Below are positions 11,301 through 21,421 of a stretch of 64,000 bases of DNA, in pieces. Made by a program: the position numbers and the translations under genes. The DNA is taken from the NCBI RefSeq assembly GCF_947179165.1, contig NC_077237.1, positions 16,701,523-16,765,522 of the forward strand, in the 5' to 3' direction. Origin of the DNA: Solanum dulcamara. Its lineage: Eukaryota; Streptophyta; Magnoliopsida; Solanales; Solanaceae. The number at the start of each line of letters is the position of its first letter. The first letter of the stretch is position 1. The notes below the pieces were generated by a model that worked only from the letters and a program-made list of their open reading frames with translations, made no database searches and had not been told where the DNA came from.

Positions 11301-14300
11301 TCTACTAACACCAATAACTAAAAAATTGTCACAATATCAAATGATCCACACTAAAAAAACATCTTCATTACAACTACACAGCAAGATCTTCTGTTTCTTC
11401 ATAAACATAGTAGGATCTTCACCATTACCATTTTCAAGAAAAAAAAACATAACAGGATCTTCCTACAGTTAAGAAAGATTTTAAAGAGCTAAGAACTTTG
11501 AAATGCCCAAGCAAATAGTTGAACTTGGATTTAGTTAAACAACAGATACAGATCGAATGCACTTTGTTAGAATAGGAATAGGAACAGTGTATACAATCCT
11601 ACTTAGAATAGGAATAGGAATAGTATATAGAATCCTACTTGAAAAAGGATTATAATGTAGTGTCCTAGTTGGAAAAGGAGTCTAATGCAGTGTCTATAAA
11701 TAGGGTCTCAATGTAATAATGTAGATACACAATTCAATAATATTTTTCTTCCATATTTCTCACATGGTATCAGAGCTTCTACGATCTTGTCGAAAATCAA
11801 GAAAGAGCTTCCACTGCTAGCACACGGCTCTGACAATATGTGCCGCCCGTCTGGCCAATGAGTATGTTAGCAAAAGTGGGGGCAATACCATATGCATGAA
11901 AAACATTCATGCTAAGGAATGATTTGAGAAGCATCCGAGACAAAGTGAGGTTGTAAAGATCGGGGAAGGTGACTTTTATTGCATCTTCCTCTGATCTCTT
12001 TTCTATTATTAGAATTCACTGGATTTGTTTGGACAAATGAAGTTTTTCTTCTGATCTTTCTTGAATATCAGAGCTAACTTGATTGGGTTACATGCATTAC
12101 AAGACATGGTCAATTACTATCTAATCCTTTTGGGATTTGAGCCTCTATCCATAGGCTCACTCTTCCTTTTCCATTCAAATTATTAACTATTCTTAAGCAT
12201 TGTATAGTTTGTTCAATTGTTTGAATTTCACCTTCGCTCTTTGCCAAGTTTTTGTTTATCGACCTTTTGTGGACCAAAACGAGGTTATATGCTTTTTAAG
12301 CCGTTTTGGACCAGTTTAAATTTGACCAAGCCCGCTCTAGCCTTGGAGTTAAATTTAGCAAAAATTTATCTGTTAGCGGGTGTCATCTGATTCTTCCCTT
12401 GGTTCCTTCTCAAGCAAAGACCGCAAACAACTTCACCTTACTTTATTTGAAACAACAATGAATTTCTATAATCAAGCCTTACTTGTGTTCGCCTGAAGAT
12501 GAAGATGATTGGAATTTGGGGCTAATATTCCCATCTTCGGCAACAGTCATAATAGAAGTATTCATCTTCTAGTAAAACTTCGCTCGTCACCTTCCTTCAG
12601 TCCTTTACAATGATCTTATCCCTCGACATATATCCTTAGCCGAGATCAATTTCAAGGAACCCTCCACAAATATTACAAGAAACAAATGCAGGCAACATGG
12701 ATGTCCAAGAAAGCCTTACTGTACTCACCACTCTAATCCTTTTCTTCCTCCTCAGCTTTAGACAACCCGTTCTGAATGCCCAACAATCAATTAGTCGGTA
12801 ACCCTGAAGACAAAGATGAATGGAATTTGGGGCTAACCTTCCCATCTTCGGCAAAAAACATAACAAAACTATTCATCTTCTAGCAAAACTTAGCTCGTCA
12901 CCTTCCTTTGGTCCTTCACAATGATCGTATCCCTCGACATATATCCTTAGCCAAGATCAAGTTCAAGAATCCTCCACAAATATCACAATTCAAGAAAAAA
13001 GTTCAGGCAACATGGATAGCCAAGAAAGCCTACTGTACTCACCACTCTAATCCTTTTCTTACTCCTTAGCTTTAGACAACCCGTCTTGAATGCCCAACAA
13101 TCAATTAGTAGGCAGCCCTTTTTCATCTATAGCAATGTCTTTTAAAGAATACAATTTGTTTCCAACTCTATGACAGTTGGAAAAGGAATAAGTTGTCTCC
13201 CAAGCTCACAAACTTCGGCCAAAAACAAAAAACTTCTTAGCCTATAGTTTCCAAATTGACTATCACACCTATTGATCCCCTTTATTGAACGAACTGACAT
13301 ATCTTCACAAATTTTTCTCTTATATGTTTCTCCAAACTAAAAATGTTCCTAAAACAGATTTATGTACTAACATTTTCCATCAAGTGATTAAGTCAGCAAC
13401 ACTGCTGTCTTCTTATAAGACTTCAAAACAAACAACAATATCTAGCTAGCCATTTCTCTTATAACTGAAGGTCAGAGTTCCTTAGTCGTACCTCACTTCA
13501 TTGTATAACCAGGCTTAAGTTAATGTTACTTCAAATGTTGTATGTATTGTTCGCTGGAGTACTAGGCTCGCTGAAGATTGGGTTAAACTAGAAAATATAG
13601 ATGTTCTTGTTACAGTGTTGATCACCAAGAACTACATATATGATAGGGTCCTATTATACATCATTTGTTTGTGAGACAGTATATATCAGAATTATAGTAG
13701 TTAAAATCACAAGTAAACAACAAAGGGACTTCACATAAATAACAGACGATTTATCGAAAGGGTAATATGCCAAAAAATAATTATACAAAAAGCTACATAC
13801 CATCAAGACCCCACCCCATATAAAGGGGTGTAATGCCAATGGCATCCCGAGCAGCGATGAAACTTTTATCCCGGGTGTCAAGAAGAACAAAAGAGAACAT
13901 CCCATCCAACATGTCAATGAAGTTTTCTCCATGTTCTTCATACTGCCAGAGGTATATCCCACAGTACATATACAATAAGAAGAAATTATGACTGGAAACC
14001 TCATTTTCTTACTAGATTTCATGTATTCTCTATTGATAAGAACTTCGAGTCTTGGTGTTTTGAAATCATTCTACCAGCAGAAACTGAGAAACATGTATAT
14101 TCCTCTAAATATATTAAAGTACTTACAAGATGGGCAATAACTTCACAATCACTTTCAGTTCGAAACTGATGGGACTTCAGTTTTGACCGTAATTCCTTAT
14201 GGTTATAGATCTCTCCATTAACCTAAAAACAAAAGGAGCAGATATCAAACTCATGGAAGAAAGATTTATCAAAATCAAGCTATGGGACAAGGTCACAGTA

Positions 14301-17300
14301 GCCCAGCAAAGAAGGCTCCTGAAAAGTGTGAATAATAGTTTTTAGCTATTTGACAAGAGAAGCTTATCTAGAACATCAAAAAATAAAAATAATGCATCAG
14401 TATCATAAAAACACTCATACCACCATTAGCACTTTATCATACAGTTAACACAAATGACAGAATTGTATCTTCTGCAAGTTTTTGGCTGCACATTTATCTT
14501 TTGAATTTCAACTCAAAAAATGCAATCATACATATTATTCCTTTATACAAACACAACTAATATAATTGGAAGTACAAAGATCAAACCATCAACATTTGAT
14601 TTATGTTGCGTAGAAAAGTTGTACTACTACATGACCCACAGATCTTTCAATAAACTGAGAGTAAATACTAATAACGATAAACTCTCTATGTTCACCTAGT
14701 CAATCGCCTGGTTACTTATCACAGATAATGCTAAAATGAAGAACTAAAAGTTTCTTCACGAAGCCTTTATTTCTAAGTTCATGTATTCACTGTAAAGTAG
14801 AGAAACTTTACCCTACAAGAAAAGCTTGTACTATAGAAGATCAAAAGACACAAACTGTCTACAGTCCATTTACTGCTATGATAATGAAGTATATAAGTAT
14901 ATGGTAAATATTTTCCTACCGCAACAACAATGGTCTTGTCCTCATTATACAGTGGCTGATCTCCAGAAGTTGGGTCTACTATTGCCAAACGTTGATGAGC
15001 AAGATAACAGTCCTCATGGCTATGCAATCCACTCCAATCAGGTCCTCTGTGGCGCAACCTATGATTAACATCACATAAAAAACAAATTAGGAAGATTTCA
15101 TGTAATAAGAATCCTGTCTTCTGCTAGAATATGAGACAGTAGTAATAATTAATGCTTATCATACTCTAAAGAAAAGCCCGGAGAATTGGATTCAGAGCCC
15201 AACACAAGATCAATTAAAAGAGTCAAAGGTAGGCAATTTATAAAATTAGAATTGGGAGTTGAAAAATGTGATACTAAAGACATAGTGGGTCAGTGTTGGA
15301 ATCACGGGCACGAAGCATGTCCCAACCCAAAAAACGACAGCTCTGTGCACGAGGCATGTCCCGACAAGCAGTTAGTTATTATCGGCAAAATACAGAGATG
15401 GGAGGAGATAATGGTCAGCAATTGTTAGAAGGGAATGAACATGTGGCCAGTAAGTCGAAAAACAAGCAAGGAAGGCCAAAAACTGAATACTGGGAGATTT
15501 TTCCTCTTTTCTTGGATAGAACAGAATTGGCCTGAACCAATTTCTAAAAATTTCTTCAGGAAAAGAGATTGTGGTTTACAGGAAGGAAAAGATGTCCCCG
15601 AGAAAAGATACTAAATATGCAGCATCAACTGGGTGCATGACTTATCAAACAAGATAATAGCAACTGATTTTAAAGAGGGTAGAACAAGAAGAGGGGTACA
15701 ATGCTTTTTAGATGAGGAATCAAATGGAGAAGTGGGGACTAATGATGATGAAAACAGAAGCAAGAAAAAAAAGTTTTTGGAAACTTAGGCAGTCTTTAGT
15801 AGCAAGATAAATCTCATTCCAAGCTTCAATCCAAGTGATCATGGCATCTGCAGAAAATAAGGATCTATTTTCCCAAGTTTTTCATTAACCTGCTTGGCCA
15901 TTTAGCATTTCTGGACAGTAGTAGACTCTTTGGACAGGTTCAATTGCTGGAAAGTGAATGGGTCAGGAATGGGTTAAATGCGTAGTTTTGTAAAGTGAAC
16001 CAGGTATTAAAATTGGGAATGTGTTATTTGTTTCTAAGCTCGACACGTATTCATCTGTTAAAAAAAGGGTAAATCACTGTAAAAGTACAATGGAAGGGGT
16101 ATATTTGGACCGTAAGTATAATGGGAGGGATATATTCGGACCTAAGTATAACGGGGGTATATTTGGACCGAAACTCAAACGAGGGGTATATTTAAATTAT
16201 TTTTGATAGTACATGGGTATATTTGGCCCTTCTCCGTTTTCTATACGATAATGATACTCTTGTGATGTATGATTCTTCAATAGAACTTAAACACCAACCA
16301 CTGGTACTCACTCTTTTTGATTCAGTGTTTGGACTGCATGTCAACCAGAGGAGGCCTTGTTATTTTCAGTTAATGAAGTGACAAATATTGATGTTTTGGC
16401 TTGTGATGTGGAAACTCTTCCTACTACTTATTTGGACCTGGGATCTAATCATTAATCTTTCCAAGATTTGACAAGGGGTACTTGTAAAAAGTCAGACGAG
16501 GTTCGCAGATGGAAAAGCCAATATATTTAGGGTAGATTAGTATCAACTAACAGTGTACTAGACTCACTCCTCGCGTATGTTATATCCTTATTCCCAGTAC
16601 ATGTTTAAGTGGAGAAGAGGTTGGATATGTTAAAAAGAGATTTTCATTGACAGCAACAGTAAAAAAAGATCTTTCCACTAAGTCAAGTGGAGTACTTTAA
16701 CATATAGCAAGAAGGAAGGTGGTCTTGGCATTATAAACTTGAGGCATTAATGATAACGAAATGATTATGCGATTATGGAGATTCTCTTTACAAGAACAGT
16801 CACTTTGGAAGGCTGTCATCAGTGAAAAGTTTCGAGTAGAAGGCTGTTGGACTACCAAACGAGTGACTTGTACTCATGGGATGGGTTTATGGAAGAATAT
16901 TAGAGCTCTTGACAGAAGTTTGTGAGCAACATTGGGATTAAATGGGGAATAAAGAGCAAATTGTTTTTTGGGTAAACGAGTGGATAGGTCATGCTCTTTT
17001 GGAAGATCTATTTCCAGATTTCTTCAAACTCATTTTGATGCCTGATTCTAGCTTGGGTGCTATCAGAGAACCTGATGGTTGGAACATTAATTTCAGAAGA
17101 TATTTGAATGATTGAAAATTGGGGAGGCTTACTAAATTTAGGGTGTTCATGAGCCTTTTCACGGGCTAGGCAATGGTCAAGATAAGCTGATATGGAAATT
17201 ACATAGTAAGGCCAGCTTCACTGTTAACTCTTTCTGTTCTCTTTCGAATTCTGGTGGACAGCAAGGTAATCTGTGGTCCTGGCAACACATCTGGAAAACC

Positions 17301-20300
17301 AACGCTCCTTATAAGGTGACATCCTTCACTTGATAGGTAGTCCGAGATGTTTGTTTAAAACGTGACACCTATCAAAGAAGAGGATTTCAATTGTGTTCTA
17401 ATGCTACTAAGTGGAAACATGTCTGAGAGTATCAATCACCATTTTTTTCCATGCCACATTATGGCAGTTATTTCTCAATATGGTGGGGCTCAAGTGGATT
17501 AATTATCCCAAGCAGACAAGTGAGTTATTGAAGTGCTGGGATATTAGAGGAAGGAATTCCGGTCAAAGGAAAATGGTGACTATTATTCCAGAATATATAA
17601 ATAATTGCAACATAGAGTGTAATCCTACATATGGGGTCTAGGGAAGGTGGCATGTACAAAGACCTTACCTCTACCTTGTGAAGGTAGAGACGTTGTTTCT
17701 GAAAGCCCTTCGGCTCAAGTGAAACAATTATAAGCAGGTAATATTCCAGCATATATATGTTAGACAATTTAGAGGGAGAGAAACGCAATATGCTTTAAAG
17801 ACAAAGGAAACTCTATTCGAAAGATCAAAACGAATTGTTTACTTTTATTTTATTTTTGGTGTAAACAGTACTTTGTAAATAATAATGAAGCTGTGATAAA
17901 TCCTTAAACTGATGGTCTTTTAATTGGTTGTAAATACTTTCAGCAGTACCTTCTTGGTGCTACATCAATAATACATTTACCATTTTTCTGAAAAATGAAG
18001 AGCAACCTTCTGCACCCACCCCGATAGAAAGAAAAGGAAGAAGAAATAGGCTACAATTGGCAATTAAGGACCAAAATGCAACAACATCCAATTGATTTAA
18101 CAGAAATGAAGCTCTGAACTGGATTAGAAGGGGAGGCAGCAAAAGTCAGAAGAGATGGTGGAGATCAGTTCCAGCATGCATTTGGTGAACCATATGGAAA
18201 GAAAGAAATCAAAGATTTTTTTAAGGGAAAGAATGTACATTGCTCTTCAATTATCACATTATTTTGCTATTGTTATTGTTTTTGTCTTGGAGAATTTACA
18301 TTGCTCTTCGTTTTAGCCACTATGCTATATCTATTGTTTTTTTTCTCTTACTTGGGGTTGATAACTTTGAGCCGAGGGTCTTTCGGAAACAGCCTCTCTA
18401 TCTTCATGAGGTAGTGGTAAGATCTGCGTACACTCTACCCTCCCAAACCCCACTTGTGGGATTTCACTGGGTATGTTGTTGTTGTTAATGTACTCTAGAA
18501 AAGATTAAGTGGAAAGTAATTGCTTCCTTAGGCTTTTGGCGTAAAGAACAGGATATAGATGAAGAGATCCAACTAGTGGATTTCATAGGAGCATCGTAAG
18601 TATCTCTAACTTTTTCTTCTTCTTTTTTCTTTCCTTGTAACAACTTTTTGGAGGTGGCCAGCATAGCCCTTAATGCTAAGGAATACAAAATGTTACCGGA
18701 CTCCAAAAACAAAAATGAAGCTTTGAAACACCCCTTAACCCCCCCCCCCCAAAAAAAAAAGGAAAATATCTGAATTCTTTGAAATTCATTTCTCACATGT
18801 ATCTGCCTATTGTACAACAACATACCCACTGTAATTCCACAAGTGGGATCTGGGGAAGGTAAGATGTATGTAGACCATAGGGTAGATGTTATTTCCTATA
18901 GACCCTCAACTCAAAAGATAAGTTAATCGGAGGTTGCAAGAAGAAAACATGACAGAAAATTATCCGGATACAAAGCACATGAAGCAAGAGATATTAAAAC
19001 ACATTGAAGAATAAAAAACTATGTGATTACTAAATAATACTACTAGTAAGGAGGAGATGAGGCTAGCCCCCTACCTCTCTCACCTAAAGTGCGACAACAG
19101 TCGGCTACTTACCAACCTTCTACCTTAATCATCAATAGGGCTATGTCCTCAATAAGTTGAAGTCGTGTCACGTTCTATCTAATCACCTCCTCCCAGTTCT
19201 TTTTTGGCCTACCTCTACCTCTCCTAACTCCTGCTAACACATTTGTGCACGTCCTCTTCACATGCCAAAACTATCTCAATATCACTTCTATCATCTTGTC
19301 CGCCGCGGAGGCCACTCCCACCTTGCCACATATAACTTCATTCCTAACCATCTCTCCTAGTATGTCCACACATCCATCAGAGCATCCTCATCTCCTCTAT
19401 ATTAATCTTTTGAACGTGGGCGTTCTTAACTGCATAGCACTTTACCCCATACAATGTAAATTAAAAGTGTAAATGTAACTAAGTTAGCTCAGAAATTTCA
19501 AATAAGTAGAGCATTTAGATCACACATAGGGTGCGCAGGATACGACAACCATTAGCCAAACCTCGTAACACAATCACTTTCACTTGTCTGCAACATACAT
19601 TATCACAAGATATATCAAGCTACAACAACATAATGAAAAAATTTACTCCCTATTTCAAGAGAAGAGCCACAGTTTATGCAGATCCAATGAAATGTCCTCA
19701 AAATTCACAGCTTCTAAAAGTATGATGAAGTTATATGCCGTGTCTACCCATCTCATATCGTACCTTATTCAAAAGGAGTACCCTATACCAAACAAATTCA
19801 GCACGACATTTGGTGAATCAGTGAACTATCTGACGCAATATACCATGGTTGTCACATTAGAATTAAATTTTGGGCCACTAATATGGTATCTTTTACATGA
19901 ATTGTCCTTGTGATTGGAACAATGTATGTTGTGAGATTAAAAAGAAAATTATATGACACACATAAGCTAGAGAATGGTGAAGTCCCTCTATAACCCCCCC
20001 CCCCCCCTCCAAGTTCTACTTCTTTTAAGTATGAAGTTTCCAAAGTTGATGAGATGCTTAATCAGACAAAAGAGTAAACTTCAGTCTCATATAGGAAGTC
20101 ATTCTGAATGGAAAAGGATAAGCTCTTAAGGGGGAAAGATGGTTCATTTCCCCTTTGCTAATTGACCTGTAACAGTTCTCAAGTATCAAAAACTTCCAGA
20201 AAAGCAGGAAGAGCTAAGAATGTTAATTAGTACATTATATTGTAGGTCTCTCATTTCTTGAAAACACCAAAAAATTTAAGAACATGCATCAATGGTGTAG

Positions 20301-20756
20301 TAGTAGAAATGTATCCTACCATCCCAAGATGGTGATTCGAAACCCATATCATGCATTTACCTTATCAAACAAAAAAAAAATTGGAAGGAGGATTTTTGGT
20401 ACCATATGCGTCAATCTAGAGTAGATTTTCTTCCATCAATTAACTGTAAGAGCAGCATATCATGTCTTATGCAACATCCCCATCAATAGGTAGCTGTTTT
20501 TCCAGGCATTACTAATTTTTTAATATTTGTGTGTATAACTAATTAATTACAAGGATAACAAAAACAAATCTAAGACCAAGAAAAACCAACGAATCAACGA
20601 ATAGAAAATCTAAAACACCCAATAAAACGAAGAATGTGGCAGAAAAATTGAAATCCAATAACAGAAAAGTATAAACCTTCTTGATAATTCGATTATTCTT
20701 GAACGCTTGGCCTGAGAATTATCAGTGCAACCGAAAATTGCTAGTATACCACACAT
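4607..20756 (-). CDS. ASN: Asparagine synthetase (glutamine-hydrolysing), 14 exons
   Basis: Makes asparagine from aspartate, ATP and glutamine in the cytosol, the main plant nitrogen-transport amide. Exons, 5' to 3' on the minus strand: 20677-20756, 14920-15058, 14127-14222, 13801-13942, 10613-10708, 9453-9547, 8306-8467, 7417-7497, 7096-7317, 6848-6982, 5800-5880, 5150-5236, 4950-5057, 4607-4762. All junctions are GT/AG and keep phase, giving 559 residues. Domain 1 is an N-terminal-nucleophile glutaminase: Cys2 directly after Met, R50 in HQRLAI, N75-G76-E77, D98. Domain 2 is the ATP-pyrophosphatase synthetase: SGGLDSS loop at 233-239 and GEGSDE at 342-347. All expected key residues are present. 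Sequence such as [13 protein letters not shown] resembles the ASN2/ASN3 plant class more than ASN1. The C-terminus (ending EVKET) is about 20 residues shorter than usual family lengths. Introns total over 14 kb and are filled with transposons, but no exon is broken. Confidence 0.95.
5310..5362. repeat. (TA)n microsatellite in intron 11
   Basis: About 26 uninterrupted TA units. The Au-like SINE inserted at its right edge; the end of this repeat is copied in the SINE's target duplication. Confidence 0.95.
5374..5559 (+). mobile_element. Au-like tRNA-derived SINE, complete
   Basis: A SINE of 186 bp with an A box (TGGAGTAACTGGTAAAG region), a B box (GGGTTCAAGCC) and the conserved body reading GGCTGCGTACAATAGACCC ... 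CCGGACCCTGCGCATAGCGG, ending in a short T run, as in the Au SINE family of angiosperms. It is flanked by an exact 18-bp target duplication, ATATATAGACAGGACTTA, at 5356-5373 and 5560-5577. It sits in intron 11 of the asparagine synthetase gene, antisense to it. The perfect duplication suggests a fairly recent insertion. Confidence 0.93.
6152..6383 (+). mobile_element. Solanaceae-type tRNA-derived SINE in intron 10
   Basis: The head reads GTGTGGCCTAGTGGTCAATG (A box) and GGTCTCAGGTTCAAAAC (B box); the body contains ACTAGGTGATTCTTCCCA, GGTACCTGTTGCTGG, GGTATCCCGTGGAATTAGTC and CTGGCCCGGACACCACGG, ending in an A-rich tail. This body is common to SolS-type SINEs of potato and relatives. Target duplication not resolved. 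Confidence 0.88.
6490..6690 (-). mobile_element. Diverged SINE of the same SolS-type group, minus strand
   Basis: The minus strand reads a B-box-like GACCCGGGTTCAAATCTC, then AGAGTTACCTAGTACTTG, GGCTGCAGGTACTTGGTGG, ATTAGTTGAGGTGCACAC and AAGTTGACTGAAACCACCA, which lines up block for block with the body of the SINE at 6152-6383 but with many substitutions. An old insertion in the same intron (intron 10). Confidence 0.7.
8520..8935 (+). mobile_element. 5'-truncated L1-type LINE, C-terminal zf-RVT end and 3' UTR
   Basis: In broken frames it encodes [16 protein letters not shown] (8559 on) and then [10 protein letters not shown], the end of the zf-RVT region of plant L1 reverse transcriptases, followed by a T-rich 3' UTR ending in GAAAGTTAC near 8935. 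It lies in intron 6 of the asparagine synthetase gene, antisense to it. Frame breaks make it non-functional. Confidence 0.72.
10298..10445 (-). mobile_element. SINE fragment, minus strand, intron 5
   Basis: The minus strand contains GATGATTTCTTCCCATC, AGAGTACCTAGTACCCATG, AATTAGTCCAGGTAAACGC and AGCTAGCCTGGATACCAC, matching the 3' half of the SINE at 6152-6383. The tRNA-like head is missing or unrecognisable. Confidence 0.65.
11565..11776 (+). mobile_element. Orphan small LTR with exact tRNA-iMet primer site, intron 4
   Basis: A 200-bp block from TGTTAGAATAGG to CTCACA (11565-11764) has TG/CA ends, an internal near-duplicate (AGAATAGGAATAGGAA twice) and a TATA-like TATAAATAGGG at about 11693. 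It is followed directly by TGGTATCAGAGC (11765-11776), the standard primer-binding site for initiator Met tRNA. No gag/pol and no second LTR are visible in the rest of the intron, so this is a decayed copia or TRIM remnant that kept only its 5' end. Confidence 0.72.
12492..13118. repeat. Tandem duplication, two units of about 311 bp, intron 4
   Basis: Unit 1 (12492-12802) and unit 2 (12803 to about 13118) both start CCTGAAGA, run through GGAATTTGGGGCTAA, CGACATATATCCTTAGCC, CTACTGTACTCACCACTC-like and CAACCCGT, and end with CCCAACAATCAATTAGT. They differ by scattered substitutions and small indels. No open frame covers them; origin unknown. Confidence 0.88.
15180..15780 (+). mobile_element. 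Possible L1 ORF1-like remnant, intron 1
   Basis: Two overlapping short frames (15186-15428 and 15293-15535) contain Cys/His spacing reminiscent of a zinc-knuckle ([12 protein letters not shown]) and basic stretches. The same-strand L1 remnant at 16310-17600 makes an internally deleted L1 plausible, but the similarity is weak and this call is tentative. Confidence 0.25.
16084..16225 (+). repeat. Degenerate short tandem repeat, GGGGTATATTTGGACC units
   Basis: About five imperfect units of 28-32 bp, each with GGGTATATTTGGACC or close variants followed by an AAGTATAA-like spacer (16098, 16128, 16150, 16176, 16212 approximately). It interrupts the region between two L1-like blocks in intron 1 and may be part of a small DNA element. 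Confidence 0.7.
16310..17600 (+). mobile_element. L1-type LINE remnant (RT C-terminus and zf-RVT), intron 1
   Basis: Broken frames read features of plant L1 reverse transcriptase in the right order: [20 protein letters not shown] and YLDLGSNH (about 16370-16460), RRWKSQY (16506 on), GLGI-like and LRH followed by [18 protein letters not shown] (about 16720-16830), a KSKLFFG-like stretch, then the zinc-ribbon part and [14 protein letters not shown] (about 17460-17505). Stops and frameshifts are abundant. An RTE tail (minus strand) interrupts its end. It is antisense to the host gene. Confidence 0.78.
17630..17745 (-). mobile_element. RTE-LINE/TS-SINE-type 3' tail fragment (1)
   Basis: The minus strand reads TTGAGCCGAAGGGCTTTC, then a small inverted repeat CTCTACCTTCACAAGGTAGAG and TAAGGTCTTTGTACATGCC, matching the 3' tail of the LINE at 24742-24860. 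It ends inside the L1 remnant. A 5'-truncated copy in intron 1. Confidence 0.75.
18240..18490 (+). mobile_element. RTE-LINE 3' UTR and tail fragment (2)
   Basis: From 18372 it reads GCCGAGGGTCTTTCGGAAAC, AGATCTGCGTACACTCTACC and ACTGGGTATGTTGTTGTTGT, near identical to the LINE tail at 24742-24860. The T-rich sequence before it resembles the LINE 3' UTR, so the copy probably starts near 18240. Ends in TTG repeats. Confidence 0.8.
18815..18925 (-). mobile_element. RTE-LINE/TS-SINE-type 3' tail fragment (3)
   Basis: Begins (in + orientation) with ACAACAACATACCCACTGTA, the complement of the TTG-repeat end, then a GTGGGATCTGGGGAAGGTAA stretch, matching the tail of fragment 2 in opposite orientation. 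Strongly 5'-truncated. Confidence 0.75.
19050..19465 (-). pseudogene. RTE-LINE reverse transcriptase C-terminus, truncated, intron 1
   Basis: The minus strand encodes, in broken frames, residues like [38 protein letters not shown] and [15 protein letters not shown], which line up with the final 130 residues of the LINE at 21422-24377 (from about 23990). It is another 5'-truncated RTE copy, more diverged than the full-length element, in sense orientation relative to the host gene. Confidence 0.8.
20286..20355 (+). tRNA. tRNA-Gly-like pseudogene or SINE head
   Basis: A 70-base stretch starting GCATCAATGGTGTAGTAGTA resembles plant tRNA-Gly (GCC) in A box, loop order and B box (GGTGATTCGAAACCC) and ends ATGCA. 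The position of the GCC anticodon reads ACC, and the acceptor stem pairs poorly, so it is not a working tRNA. It could also be the head of a decayed SINE. In intron 1, about 330 bp from exon 1. Confidence 0.4.
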
Positions 20757-21180
20757 TGCTCTAAACTTTTTTTTTATCTCTTTTTATCTGAATGTTCTGA
20801 AATGAAGAAAAGTGATTGCGGTTACTGGTTACAATGAAATGAAAAGGTTTGTTTTTATTTTTATAATGAGTCTAAATTAATCAGAGCCGTTAATTCTATA
20901 ATCATTTGCAAAGATTCCATCTTTGAATATAATTAGGGTTTAAGCCGTTTTTTAAGATTCTCCTTGGTGGGTCCCAATAGGCACTTTCAAAATAAATACC
21001 TTTCTTGTTTTTGCTACTTTTTTGTGTCAATTGGGTAGACCGTAGCAGAAGACACGATTTGTTCGTCTCTTTGTGTAGTCTGGTTGTTAGGTATTCCTCT
21101 TCTCTCTTCTTTTCTTCTCTTCTTTGTAGGGTTTTCTTGTTGGTGCCTTGAAGTGTTCGACGAAATTTCTCAATGAAATA
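20757..21180 (-). promoter_or_regulatory. Core promoter and 5' UTR of the asparagine synthetase gene
   Basis: The minus strand has TATAAAAATA at 20856-20865, about 100 bp upstream of the ATG at 20756, so transcription probably starts near 20830. The inferred leader is AT-rich, with no upstream ATG obvious. The RTE LINE starts about 650 bp upstream in divergent orientation, which limits the undisturbed promoter to roughly 20866-21400. I see no recognisable nitrogen, sugar or light element that I can call with confidence. Confidence 0.6.
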
Positions 21181-21421
21181 CTGCTTCATTAAATGCAATC
21201 ATTTTTGGATTCTTGGCCCAAGGATTTGTTCAACCCAAAATTTGCTACCCACACAACCCAAAGGTCGTTGTGAACATCACCTTGGAAACCAGGTTCATTT
21301 CAACTGGAGTTGGTACCTCTTGTTCCCATATCTTCCCCTATTTATTCCTTACTCATACAATTGTAGTTACATTTTGCTGACTTTAAACCTTTGAATAATT
21401 TATTAGTTCATACACATTTTC

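Noticed and set aside
13654..14022. 122-residue minus-strand frame overlapping exon 4
   Set aside because: Different frame from exon 4 (13801-13942), which fits the spliced asparagine synthetase; the rest is intron.
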